Shown here one piece after another: positions 46,059 through 57,430 of a stretch of DNA of 64,000 bases; the first letter of the stretch is position 1, and each line of letters begins with the position of its first letter. The position numbers were made by a program, and so were the translations under genes. Origin of the DNA: Dastarcus helophoroides (Eukaryota > Arthropoda > Insecta > Coleoptera > Bothrideridae); the NCBI GenBank assembly GCA_028583605.1, contig CM053325.1, positions 40,723,435 through 40,787,434 of the forward strand, written 5' to 3'. The notes beneath the pieces are model-generated. The model was not told the origin of the DNA and ran no database searches. It saw nothing but the letters and a program-made list of their open reading frames with translations.

Positions 46059-49000
46059 CAGTGGCAGACTAACAGGGGGGCGGAAGGGGCTGCCCGCCCT
46101 GGGCTTCCGGTCTTGGGGGGGCCCCCAAATGCCTCCACGTTCCCCTGATCAAATCCTAAATAACCCTGATAGCCACCTTACCTTAATGCTTAACTTGACA
46201 TCAATCTAGAGACGGAATTTGAAGTCAAGTTAACACAAAAACTTGGATAATAGTTAAGTTAGTAGTTAATTTTGATACAACTTAAGTAAAAGTCGTCATA
46301 TGCAAGTTATTGTGGTTAAGTAACCAAAAGTTTTTGCTACAAGTTCACTACATATAAGTCTTGTAGTTAACTTGACTTCATATTACGACTGCATATTGTC
46401 TTTAACTTAGATGCAAATATTACTTAATTACCACTTAACATAAACTTGATGTTAAGTTTGATGCAACTACTGATGTCCAAGATCTTGTAGTAAAAGCCTG
46501 GCTATCAGGTAAGACTTTAAAAATGTGCTTAGTACCTACATAATTTCACCAAGATCAAAACACTACAGCCATCTAGACTTTTTATGCGGTACTAATATTC
46601 TTTTAACTTTGCTGAACGCGTCCAATACGCTGGGGGAATTCCCGTCTTTGTAGCGGGTACTTCCCCAGGAATCCCTGAATGAATGAAGTACAAATAATTC
46701 ACTCTTGTACGCCTACATTTACATTCTATTTACGTCAAAAAATAAACATTGGCCTCATTTAAAATATATTACATTTCATTACGTTGATATTTAATAGTTT
46801 ATTAATGTGTTCTGATATTTTCGCGAACCGATAAGCCTTTTTTCAAATTGTAAAGTAATAAACGCGATCTCATCCGTTCAAAGTAATTTCATTAAAAAGT
46901 GTAATAGTGTTTTTGATTTTTGTTGCGATATAAAAGTAAATGAGTTCAGAGTTGAGTTAGTGAATTTTCGAGTATTTGGAAAAAATAAGTAATTCTTCGT
47001 ATAATTTAGCCTAGAAATTATAATTGTAGTTTCTAGTCAATATGCACTTACGAGTACATTGCTTCAGTTCTTGCATTTTGCGAGTAGTCCTTATTTTATT
47101 TGCAGTGCACGTTTATTAGGGAATAGAACACCCGCTTATCAAAATATTGTTGCAAGGATGTTTCCAATTTATATCTGTTTCTTGAAGTTTAGCTAAAAAG
47201 TCTACCTATTCAGATCGCTGCTCATGACATCGTTAATTTACTACACTAATAATAAGGCGCATTTGTAAAATGCATGAGCTGGATTTGGCGATTGTAACGA
47301 TTGTAAAAAAAATTGAGGGAATTTAAAGATATGTTCTTTTAATCAACACATAAAATATTGTTTTTTTATGCAAATAATAATTTTCTAGTCTATGTAATTT
47401 AGCTATCTTTTATAAAAGTTTCTTATTTATCTCATTATTTTTAGTGAAAAGGATTCAACCATCTGGCTCTCAGAAAAGGAAGCTAAAAAAAGCGAAGACT
47501 GAAGAGACAAAATCGCTTGCTGGATCTTTATCCAAATACCTTTCGGATTATAAAGAGAAGAAAACTGGCGTTGCCGAAGAAATTAATCAAACTGTTGAAT
47601 CGGGATCTAATATGCAAATCATTGATATTGAAACAGCAAACATAGCTAAAAAGTCTATTAAATGTGATATTAATAAAAACTCCGACGTGACTGACACTCA
47701 AATACAGGACTATAAAACTAATAAATTAAAGAAAAATACTGAGGAAGCCGAAGCTACGTTGCTTCTAAGTCAGAGTTCTTATCATCCAATGATTGCTGCA
47801 CATTGGCCAATACCTGTGCCAGAGCATATCAGAATTTCGATTATCAAAAAGGGCAGTGAAATATTTCAAAATAAGGATGGACCTTTTGAATCTGTAGAAA
47901 GACCAGGTGAAAGCACTAAGGGAGCACATCGTTGTTTAACTTTGCCGTGGTTTTACTTACATTTAAACGAGACTAAATATTTAAGGAAATGGATGCTATA
48001 CTCTCCATCAACAAAAAAATTATATTGTTACGGCTGCCGGTTATTTGCATCTGAGGGTGACAATCACACTAATAAATTTGTCTGTTTTTTGTCAGTGGTG
48101 GAAATTAAATCCAAGAATATCACAGCATGAATCGTCTCATGAACATCTATCAAACTTGGAAAAATGGAAAACGTTGACAATGGGCTTGAAACTTAATAAA
48201 ATTATTGATAAAGATAATTTAAAGATTATTAACGATGAAACTAAGAAATGGAGAAACATTTTACATGGCCTTTTAGATGTAACGCTTTTCTCAGCCCAAC
48301 AAAATGTTGCCTTCCGAGGCCACCGTGAAGATATTTCTTCGAAAAACAGGTAAAATTTTCTAGAATTAGTACAACTGTTAGCGAAATATGATCCGGTGTT
48401 GAAAGAGCATTGCTTAAAACTAGAAGAGGCTGCTGGTGGGTCAAAGAGAGTACCATCTTATTTGTCAAAAGGAATACAAAATGAATTTATTCAATGTTTG
48501 GGTGATCATGTAAGGCAAAAAATTATTGCAGATATTAAAAAGGCTAAGTATTACGGAATCATTTTTGACAGCACTCCTGACGAAAGTAAAATAGACCAAA
48601 TAAGTCAAATCATTAGATTCGTTCATATAGAGAATGACATTGTGGAAGTACGAGAATCTTTCTTGGTTTTTTTTAATGTCTGGAAAAACTGCTGAAGATA
48701 TGTCAAAAGACATTCAGCAACAGCTGGAAAAAGATGGACTGGATATTGCGTTGTGCAGGGCTCAAGGTTATGACAATGCCGCGTCAATGTCAGGTGTCCA
48801 TGGAGGGGTGCAACGAAAAATCCGAGAAGTAAATACAATAACATTGTTCAGTCCTTTTTCTAATGATTCCTTGAATCTTTGTGGAGTTCATGCATTTGTA
48901 TGCGTTCCTTCCAGTATCACGTGTTTTGGAACAGTTCGTTGTTTTTGTCATCTACACAGAGATGGCAATTTCTGAAAGAGAAAACTGGAAAAAATTTAAA

Positions 49001-50320
49001 ACGTTTGTCGGGTACTCGCTGGAGCGCTCATTACGAGTCAGTAAAAGTTGTAAAAGAAAATATAGAGACAATTGTGAATAGTTTGGAACATTTTCAAGAT
49101 CCAACAAAAGCAAATCTAGATACAAGATGAGGAGCAAATCTGCTCCTGCCAGCTGTTTGTGATTTTACCTTTCTAACCTATATACAATTCTGGCTTTCTA
49201 TGCTGAAGGAAGTAAATTTAGTTCAACAATATTTGCAGTCTCCAAAAATGACTCTAGATACAGGAATTACCAAACTAAACGCCTTGAATGAGTATTTAGT
49301 GACCGAACGAACCACGATTGTAGACAATGCTGTAACTTGGCATAAAAAAAATGCAATGACATGGACATCAACATCAAGAAACGAGGAAGAAGGAAGGTAA
49401 AAAGAACGATGCTGGGTGAATCAGCTCATGATGCTGGATTATCAATTCAAGAAGAAATACGTCGGTCAATGTATGAATGCATAGACCGATTTATACAAGA
49501 ATTGTCGACACGATACGGGGCCATGAAACAAATCAATAATATTTTCCAAATTATTGAAACAAAGTTTATGCTAAAAGCTTTAAATGACGCTCTGGCTGTA
49601 GCAGTTGACAATCTGATACAAATTTATGGTGAATTTGACAAGGAGCAAGTTTCCCAAGAAATAAAAAGGTACCGCAGGCATGTAAAAGCCACCGATATGA
49701 GTATGGACGTTGCTGCCAAATGGAGAGCCCAAGAAATCGTTCAATTTATAATAAAATGGGACTTCAGTGAATCGTTACCCTGTATATCGCTTAAACTTCA
49801 ATACTTCTTGACAATTTGCATCTCGGTTGCATCATGCGAGAAGAGTTTTTCGAAACTTAAACTAATTAAAAATTATCTTCGATCTACAATGGGTCAAGAG
49901 CGATTGGTTAATCTAGCCGTGCTTTCAATATAAAGAAAAATTTCAAAAGAAATCGATTTCACAGAAGTTATTGAGGAGTTCAGTAAATTGAAGGCACGAA
50001 AACACATATAACACGCTACAAAAAATAAAAAATCTATATTTGATTTATTTTACCTAATTTTTTTTTGTCGATCGATTCGTATTTTATTTTCCTCGCCCAT
50101 ATCCATTCGATACTGTAAGTATGTATGTTTATTTAACCTAAATAATTTAAGTCGAATTTAAATTTCACTTGCCAGATTTTGATGAAATAAACATAAACAC
50201 TTATTTATACATACAAAAGTAAACTGAATAAAAAGCTTGTAAAACTACATTTTTTTTAAAGCTGGGGGGCCTAATTCAGCTTTGCCGCCCCGGGCCTCTG
50301 ACGGGCTTAGTCCGCCACTG
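46059..50320 (+). mobile_element. 4.3-kb hAT transposon with 8-bp target duplication
   Basis: The left end CAGTGGCAGACTAACAGG and the right end (complement of CAGTGGCGGACTAAGCCC) share a 14-base inverted repeat with one mismatch. CCCCGGAA is present exactly on both sides (46051-46058 and 50321-50328). Both ends are GC-rich against an AT-rich background. The element carries a broken transposase gene (47445-49933). The insertion site is still perfect although the gene is dead. Confidence 0.9.
47445..49933 (+). pseudogene. hAT transposase pseudogene (ZMYM1-like / TTF-finger group)
   Basis: The first part follows an ATTTTTAG acceptor and is basic (KRKLKKAKTEE). Next comes a TTF-type finger region (KWMLYSPSTKKLYCYGCRLF, then CQWWKLNPRISQHESSHEH). 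The catalytic RNase H-like domain follows (IIFDSTPDES, CRAQGYDNAASMSGVHGGVQ, LSGTRWSAHYESVKVV). The hAT dimerisation region closes it (ASCEKSFSKLKLIKNYLRST). Breaks: a frame change near 48085, TAA at 48351, a frame change near 48670 in a T-run, another near 48935, TGA at about 49128, and a change or deletion near 49370. It is therefore inactive. Confidence 0.85.
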
Positions 50321-51149
50321 CCCCGGAATCTTCAGAGATACGGCAGAATCTTTAGACGCATCGTGGAATGCCATGACTGCTTGGAGGTCTATTCAACTGA
50401 AGAATTCAGTTACTTTTTGTTGTATTTGAGGAGACTTACTCAGTAGAAGACGCCGTCCCCTTTCCTTTTGTGTTTGCTTACCGCGAAATAGTTTTACGAG
50501 AAATCTTCTCACTTACCCTAGCTGCTGTGAGCCCAGGAGAAAGGAACTAACAGCTAAGTACTTCGCGTTTTATTTTTTATTTTGTATGTCACGTAAGTTT
50601 TAATTATTTTTGTACATAATTTATCAGCGTCAGGGTATAGCTCATTAAGGCATAAGTAGATTTCCCTTTTGTATATATGTTTATGTTACTATCAGTAGTT
50701 TAGACTAATCAATTTTATATTTATATCATAGTATAGTGTTTCTCCTCACCATACTGGGCAGTGTCGTAGGTTAAATTTTGTAATGCCCAGTGGCGCGCTA
50801 ATATATTTGTGTTAAAATTTAAATTGTTGATATCTACCTTATTAGCAAAATAAAAATAAGAGAAATCCTGACCCGCGAACCCCGCTTTCCAACCACCAAC
50901 TAGCTGTCGGAGCTGGTTCACCTTGATTCGATAGAAAAGAGGTGACAAAGTGATATACAATAGTTAATCGCATGAAATAGCTCGAGAGAAAGTATAAGTG
51001 TAAAAAGTAATCGTACACCTTGCAATGCATATAAAAGACAAATAAGGAAGTCGAAAAATATATATTTGCTTAAAATTTATCCAAAAGTCCGCATAAAAAG
51101 TATTCGTACATTTAAAAAATTATCAGAAAAATGTAAGAAAAAGTAACAA

Positions 51150-51550
51150 ATGGTACTCCACTAGTCTGCTCTTAGCTTTAATAACGGCATGAAGTGTTCT
51201 TTGCATAGAACTAAATAACTTAGAAGTGTAAGAAGAGAGTGTCAGTGCCCATTCTTTCCGAAACGCAGTTTTTAATATTTTTTTACGTGAAATTTGATTG
51301 TCTTGAATTTTGTTAAGAGAATCCCGCAAATGCTTCATAACATTAAAATATAACAAGAAAATATTAGAAGGCATTTTGGCCTGTTAAAAAGTATTAAACT
51401 GTCGATATTCCATGGTGTATGCTTTGGTTCGTTATCTTGTAAAAATATCCATTTATTATTAAAACTCTCTGCTGTTGCACTTGAAAAAAAATTTTTCTTT
51501 AGGATGGTAATACATTCTTTACGGTTGTTTATGGTACATAATGTCATCAA
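51150..51550 (-). pseudogene. Tc1-type transposase C-terminal fragment
   Basis: On the minus strand, KWIFLQDNEPKHTPWNID matches the second catalytic aspartate region of Tc1 transposases (FQQDNDPKHT). After a frame change, DSLNKIQDNQISRKKILKTA, EWALTLSSYTSKLFSSM and QRTLHAVIKAKSRLVEYH match the family's C-terminus. The PDLNPIE region between is damaged. No inverted terminal repeats were identified. Confidence 0.7.
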
Positions 51551-51559
51551 AAATATAAT

Positions 51560-53403
51560 AATATTAATTATTATAATATGATATACTAATTAACTAATAA
51601 TACTTGTGAATGACTTGGAATAAAGTACGCAAACGTTTGATTCCATTATATTATATATTATAAGGAAATTTAAATAAGTTGGTGCGCCCAAGCGTGGCTG
51701 CCGTGCGATGCCTATCAACCGCCTCCACGGGATACGGAGAAGTAAACTACAGAACACCACGTTAAAGCTAGCCCGCTGTTTGCCGCTCGCTGCGATTTTG
51801 CCAAATGATGAGTAGGAGTCGGAGTCAGAAATTGATTTTTCCCATAATTCCGTTGTAGGCTCTGCCATGTATTGGCATTTCCAGCTAAGGATCATCCCCC
51901 TCTGGTGGTGACAATTATCACTACTGCGTGTAGGTCAGAGGTTTGTTTACATTTTGATATAGCGTTTGCTTTGTGAATGTAGCCATAACAAGCGTTCAAT
52001 TTTCAGTTAGTTATTTTTGGTTAGGTGATGTTAGAATCAGAAGTTAATGGTTTGATTAATTTGTATCTAAGTACCTAAAGTAGTTGTAGACATTTGTTTA
52101 TACCTACTTATATTTATAGACTTTTTAAATTTAGTTCATTATTGCCGAATATGGAACTTCCTTCAAATCAAATAAAAAGTAAATCAAAGATTTTTGGCAC
52201 TGTTTATGGCTACATTACACAAAAATATACAAGAGAAAATATTTAAAAGGCTCTTGCTAACATTCTTTGTTCATGAAACTAAAAAACATGATATTTCATA
52301 TACAGTGCTATTATTTCTCTTCGGTAACATTTCTATTGTTGAGAGTTAATGATATTATATTTTAGTAAATGTTATCAATTCTAAATATAGTTTTACAGCT
52401 ATCTATTCCATTTCTTCTCAAGAAGGACATTTACGATACCATAACTATGTGACTGATGTTTTAAATAATTTCCAAACATTAGAAGTATTTCAGAATGTAC
52501 TTAAATTCTACTAAGTAGTAAGGGTAACCAAATTTTAAAATTCATCACTGAAATGAATCCTTCTTGGCTGATTACGGTGCTAAAAAATGAACCCTGGTCC
52601 AGTCATATCAATCACTTGTCAAAATATCCTGGACTTTTTAATATTTATTGTGGCATTTATTGTTAATATAGTTTATTAGTTGTGATTATTACTTTTATCA
52701 GTACGATACAGGGGGTTAAAGCATCTGATAAACAATTTTTGAAAGTAGTAATTTAATTCAGTAATTAGGAATAGATGAATGCTATCATGAAGGAATTTTA
52801 TTCGATGTAATGTGCAATTCAAACCTTATTAGTTTATTTTAAATTTTCTCCATTTTTTCTCTTACACACCAATAATAAACATGACTTCCATTCAGAAGCC
52901 TTTCCCCTAAAAATATTTTCAATCTTTAATTGAACAACAAAATTAACTAGTGTTGAGTATTACTACGCCTTCTAAGAAATTATTTAGTTCTTTTCAAATA
53001 ACTTAGACTTCAGGAAATTTTACATTATCTTTTAACTGATTCGTCACTTACAACTTTTAGAACGTTAAACTGTTCTAGTAAATTAAAATAATATTCCTGA
53101 GGATTGAGGCTATAATGATAAATTTACCTTTTAACAATTATACCATACAGAAGTTGAGCTGTAAAAACAAGATTAAGATGCTAATGCCCTGTAATCTATC
53201 TCGCCCCTATTCCAAAACATAACAGCTTTTTCCCCGAATCCATTATAATTTCTATAAACAGTCGGCTTGTTTTAATTACCTTAGTTATTGTCCTCTTGAT
53301 ATACATATAATTACATGAAAATTATAAAAACTTCTTGACAAAATAAGAAAATATTCATAGGAGATGCCTAATCTTTACATACATATTATAGCCTTAAAGA
53401 TAG
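51560..53403. other. Non-coding stretch
   Basis: A GC-richer patch near 51680-51800 (GCGTGGCTGCCGTGCGATGC) and another near 51890 look like repeat fragments. From 52,000 to 53,400 I see no gene or repeat structure. Confidence 0.4.
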
Positions 53404-53411
53404 GTTATAAG

Positions 53412-54033
53412 CAGAGACTAAATAGACTGAACATTTCAATGCTGTCTCATGCGTTCAGTTGAAGCTAAAATGCGGGGTAGTGGGAAGCTGCATCCCACTA
53501 CTCTTGGACATGGCCGGATTAAGTTAAATTTATAAATACGAAACTTGCCGCGTAACGGTTCTAACGATTTAGATGAAACTTTAGAATTAGGGGCTTTTGG
53601 ACCAATAGGATAATTTTTACAAGTGCTTTTTGGTAAAAGTTCAGGAGAACTATTTTCAAAGACATCTTGGTTTAATAGTAAAATAATTTTCTTTCAATAC
53701 GCGACGCCATTGTTAAGCCGGTGCTGTAAACGCGTCATGATTGCAGTGAAATGGCGGCGCGCGCACGCCGATAATTGAATATTTATATATTTCATTTTTA
53801 CCTACCCAAAGAATGAAACTCTTGATTTTCCTTCACTAATGTGTTCACTGAGGTTTCAACAATGATCCACAATACACTTCCCCATATTTTCAGGCCGTTT
53901 TCTAAAAAAAACCCCGATGTTATGTTCGCAACGGTCTGTCAAATAATGAGAGTGCTGGGTTGAGCTAGGCTTCCGCCAGGCTTTCAACTGGCTTCACTGC
54001 TTACCGTCTTACGTTCAGTCTATTTAGTCTCTG
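53412..54033. mobile_element. 622-bp hAT-type MITE
   Basis: The ends CAGAGACTAAATAGACTGAA and its inverse are perfect over 21 bases. GTTATAAG flanks both sides (53404-53411 and 54034-54041), an 8-bp hAT-type duplication. It contains a CGCG-rich patch but no gene. It lies about 27 bases past the broken end of the Harbinger transposase. Confidence 0.85.
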
Positions 54034-54550
54034 GTTATAAGCAAGCGACCTACTTGCGATCAGCGCGAACTTTTAATTTGAATCGCCAATATTGGCTGCA
54101 GTTTATTCCATATAGCATTGCAAGTTTCTTCAACGATGCTGGCTACTGTTGAAAATCCTAATCGGAAGCTATGAGCAATCGTTTTATAGGAATCACCCGT
54201 TGCTAAAAATCTGGAAATTAAACATTTCTAAGAAATATTCATCATTTTTATTTCCCAATGAATGAATCACTTTTTTAAGTCAGTTATCTGAATCTAACTT
54301 TTACAAGAGTTTATTATGTAGTTAGGTTTTTTATTTAATTATTGCTTTTAGATTCTATTTAACTTGAAATGAAAACAAATTTTTGGTAAACTTTTACTAG
54401 ACCTGGTATTTGAAAAAAATAAATCTAGATTCTTTAATAAATTAACATTTTTGACTTTCTAAAAAAATATTAGATTAATTTAATCTAAAGCTGGGCCTTG
54501 TAAAAGTTAATAAACAACTTAATTAATTTGCTTAATTTTTTAACTCGCAG

Positions 54551-55126
54551 CTGAGGATTTGAAAAAACACTGGAAAAACTTAAGGGATTGTTTCTCGAAA
54601 TATCTTCGTGCTGAAAAAACTCATACAGGACAAACAGTTAAATCTATCTGCCGATATAAGTCATGGCCTTGGGCATCTCATATGGAAGGTTTTCGACCCT
54701 TCTTGCAATTTGCTCAAACAGAATCAAATGTAGTAAATGTACTTGACAATTACGATACAGAAGGTGAAACGGCTACCGAAGAAGCAGAAGCTCCCAATGT
54801 CAAGTCAGATAAACTTAATACTGACCAAGAGAGATCAGAAACATTATGGAGTCAAAAAAAAAGAAATTAGTAGAAAATTCGACATCTACTTACTCTGTCC
54901 ATAGAGTGATAACATATTTGGATAAAAAGCATTCGGATATTAAAGCATATGATGACATCGATTTAATGTTTCTGGGATACTCTGTAAACTTAAAAAAATT
55001 CGTCGTCAAACAGCGGTAAAATTTAAAGTGGCCAAATTGTTAATGGAAGAAGAGTTAGCTCAACAGGCAGAATTGCTGGATCAAAGCCAGGCAGAAAATA
55101 GCGCTTCTTTCGATTCTGCTATCTAA
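54551..55126 (+). pseudogene. MADF/BESS accessory gene nested in the Harbinger intron
   Basis: The exon starts after AACTCGCAG. The first part, DLKKHWKNLRDCFSKYLRAE and YKSWPWASHMEGFRPFLQFA, is the end of a MADF domain. A frame change in an A-run near 54860 and another near 54995 separate it from a BESS motif (YDDIDLMFLGYSVNLKK, then TAVKFKVAKLLMEEELAQQ). MADF-type Myb proteins are the partner protein of PIF/Harbinger transposases, so the two genes probably came as one element. The first MADF exon was not found. Confidence 0.7.
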
Positions 55127-55201
55127 CCTTTGTACGTTTGCACATTTCGTGTTTTTTTTTTGCTTGAAGTAGCTTTTAAGATATTAATTAACATTAATAA
55201 A

Positions 55202-55809
55202 ATATTATGTTTTTTTCAATTTATTTAACATTTCTTCGGCCCAGTTCGACCCACAAGTGTAGTTCAATGCCGGAAGGGGTATTAGCCCTCGGAGTTGTTG
55301 TTTCTTGTGGATCGGGCTTAAAATATTTAAATTTTTACATTTTTTAACACAATAAATTGATGATGAAACGTCTATTCATGTTAAAATTTCTTGATTTTTC
55401 CTTTTTTATATTTAAAAAAAAATTTTTGATTTTTAAGTATTTCTTCCTCATTGTTCCCTTTCCATGTTATGCACTGCTAACGAGCTCAAATGAGAGCGAA
55501 ACATCGATGTCCAGTGCTACAACCTTTTTTATGTATTTTTTTTTATATTTTCCTAATTTATCAAAATAACAAATTTTTATTTTTCCATATCTAATTTTGG
55601 GTCTTCTATTTTTGATTATTCCTATTCTATGTAAAATAAACTAACCTCCAATTTGTGAACTGTCATGAAGTGACGTTTTCAATAGATTTAAATATCACGT
55701 AGTCGCATTTCAAAAACTGTTTAGAAAATTGTCAACAAACCATAAAAATTTAAATATTGCCAAACTGGGCCGAAGAAATGTTAAATAAATTGAAAAAAAC
55801 ATAATATTT
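55202..55809. repeat. 45-base perfect inverted repeat around 520 bases
   Basis: ATATTATGTTTTTTTCAATT through TTCGGCCCAGTT at 55202-55246 recurs in exact inverse at about 55765-55809. It lies just downstream of the MADF gene, within the Harbinger transposase intron. The similarity stops sharply at both sides. Confidence 0.75.
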
Positions 55810-56434
55810 CCGGTCAATAAGGGTCTACCATGAAGAATATTAATAAAATAGATATGTAATATATTCACTTGTTTTACTTATTACTAACGATAAAAAAATC
55901 ATGGAAAATATTACCTCAGAATAACAGATAATCGTTCTGTAGCTCCAATGGGTTGTATGCTTCTTAAAAATGTACTTTTAATAAGGTGTAATATCTCGTC
56001 AAAACTCTCAAAGACCATTCTAAAATATGTTAAAAATCGAGCTTCATCTTTACGTAATTCAGGATATAATTTATGAAAGTCAAATCTTTTCTTCTTATAT
56101 ATAAATAATGGGTTATTAGAATATGTTTTTTTAAGGAAAACTTCTCGTTAAATATCTGTGCTCTTAAGACGACATATGTATGACAGTATTAATGCTACTA
56201 ATAAGATATTAAATATTATGAACAAATAAAAAGATTATAAAGTGTATAAATGTATTTCACTTCACTGGAAATAAATAGTTTTACGACTGTACCTACTTTA
56301 GCGTTTCGTTACTGCATTCGTCATCTAACAGTATTGCAAGAATCAGTGCCTCTTTCTCTGCCAAACTACACATTTTTAAATATCAAAAAATTGTCCACCA
56401 TACTACGTACGTGCGCTTTCACAATCTTGATCGT

Positions 56435-56536
56435 GGCCGCGATCGCGTATATGTGTCCTCTCCTTTATGTGATCGCGATGGCTATCGCGAACGTGATCGT
56501 GAACGCTATCGCGATCGCTTATATGTGGCCGACGCC
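56435..56536 (-). repeat. GATCGC-rich end of the Harbinger element
   Basis: On the minus strand it starts GGCGTCGGCCACATATAAGC and contains two direct copies of a CACATATA-CGCGATCGCG block about 74 bases apart, plus shorter GCGATAGC and GATCACG repeats. TTA follows at 56537-56539, fitting a Harbinger target site. It lies directly upstream of transposase exon 1. The opposite terminus was not found. Confidence 0.55.
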
Positions 56537-56959
56537 TTAAAGAGGTAATTTATAAAGAAAGGAAATTTCGAATAAAAGTCAATATTTTTGGTCAAGATTT
56601 TCTGACAATATACTAAAAAGTATTATCGAAAAAAAAAAACTTCTTGCAATTTCAAATTTAAAGAAAAAGTTTAAATTTTTTAGAATGAACACCAAATCTT
56701 AAAAAAAAAGATAGAAAAGAAAACAGACGTTTTATGGAATGCAATACATATAGTGACCAAAAATTACTGACAGTTTCCTCTGAGGGATGATCACGTCACG
56801 TGATTCTGGATGATGGTTGTTTTTAGGCTACATTTTTTTAGTGAGATAGTAAAAATCTACAAATGTTTAGACGTCTTCAAGGACCTTTTTTGTCTTGATA
56901 GCTCTTTTGTTTTCATTTTTATTTATAGAACGGACTGCTCCTTGCTTATCTTCAAAATT

Positions 56960-57145
56960 GAAAAACAAATCTTGTCCTCTGAAACCAAGAAAGATTAAAA
57001 AATACAACAAAGGTTGCTCTAATCCATTTTGACAGCCAACCTATTATCTTCAGAGAGATATCGGAAGATTGCTATTGAAACGCCTTAGAGCAACCTTTGT
57101 TATGTTTTTTAATCTTTTGTGGTTTCATGGGACAAGATTTGTATT
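56960..57145. repeat. Long hairpin with 58-base arms
   Basis: CAAATCTTGTCCTCTGAAAC through AACAAAGGTTGCTCTAA (56965-57022) returns in inverse at 57085-57142 with few mismatches. About 62 bases separate the arms. No gene is present. It may be a very short MITE. Confidence 0.7.
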
Positions 57146-57430
57146 TCAACGTTTTCATTAAATTAAGCTAAGCTTAACAATTTTAATAATTCGCCACGAT
57201 TTGTTAGCTTCTGATAAAATTAATTTTATTTATATAAAAGGAATATTAAATGAATAATTGAAAATCAACCAAAGATAAAGAAGGAAAAAATAGTTTTGGC
57301 GAATTCTTTGCAAAAAACCTTTACTAAGAAATGTTGATTAAAAATATGTCGAACAATAGGGGTCTGCAATTAATATGCAGACCTAAATTTAAAAAATTCA
57401 TATGTTGTCGGTGGTGGGCAAAAAGTTAAA
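57146..57430. other. Short non-coding stretch
   Basis: No gene or repeat was recognised. Confidence 0.4.

Larger units (their letters stand above)
54060..56373 (-). pseudogene. PIF/Harbinger transposase, truncated, three exons
   Basis: Exon 1 (56297-56373) encodes SLAEKEALILAILLDDEC and ends at a GTAGGT donor. Exon 2 (about 56165 down to 55915) encodes RFDFHKLYPELRKDEARFF, then, after a one-base frame change, ESFDEILHLIKSTF and IGATERLSVILR, ending at GTAATA. Exon 3 (54060-54210) follows TTTCCAG and encodes FLATGDSYKTIAHSFRLGFS and EETCNAIWNKLQP, the helix-turn-helix region of the family. Phases of exons 2 and 3 match. The frame then degenerates to TGA, and the DDE catalytic domain is absent. 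The 1.7-kb second intron contains a MADF/BESS gene on the other strand. Confidence 0.75.

Noticed and set aside
47444..48130. Host ZMYM1-type gene
   Set aside because: It lies inside hAT terminal repeats with an 8-bp duplication, has many breaks and ends in the hAT dimerisation motif.
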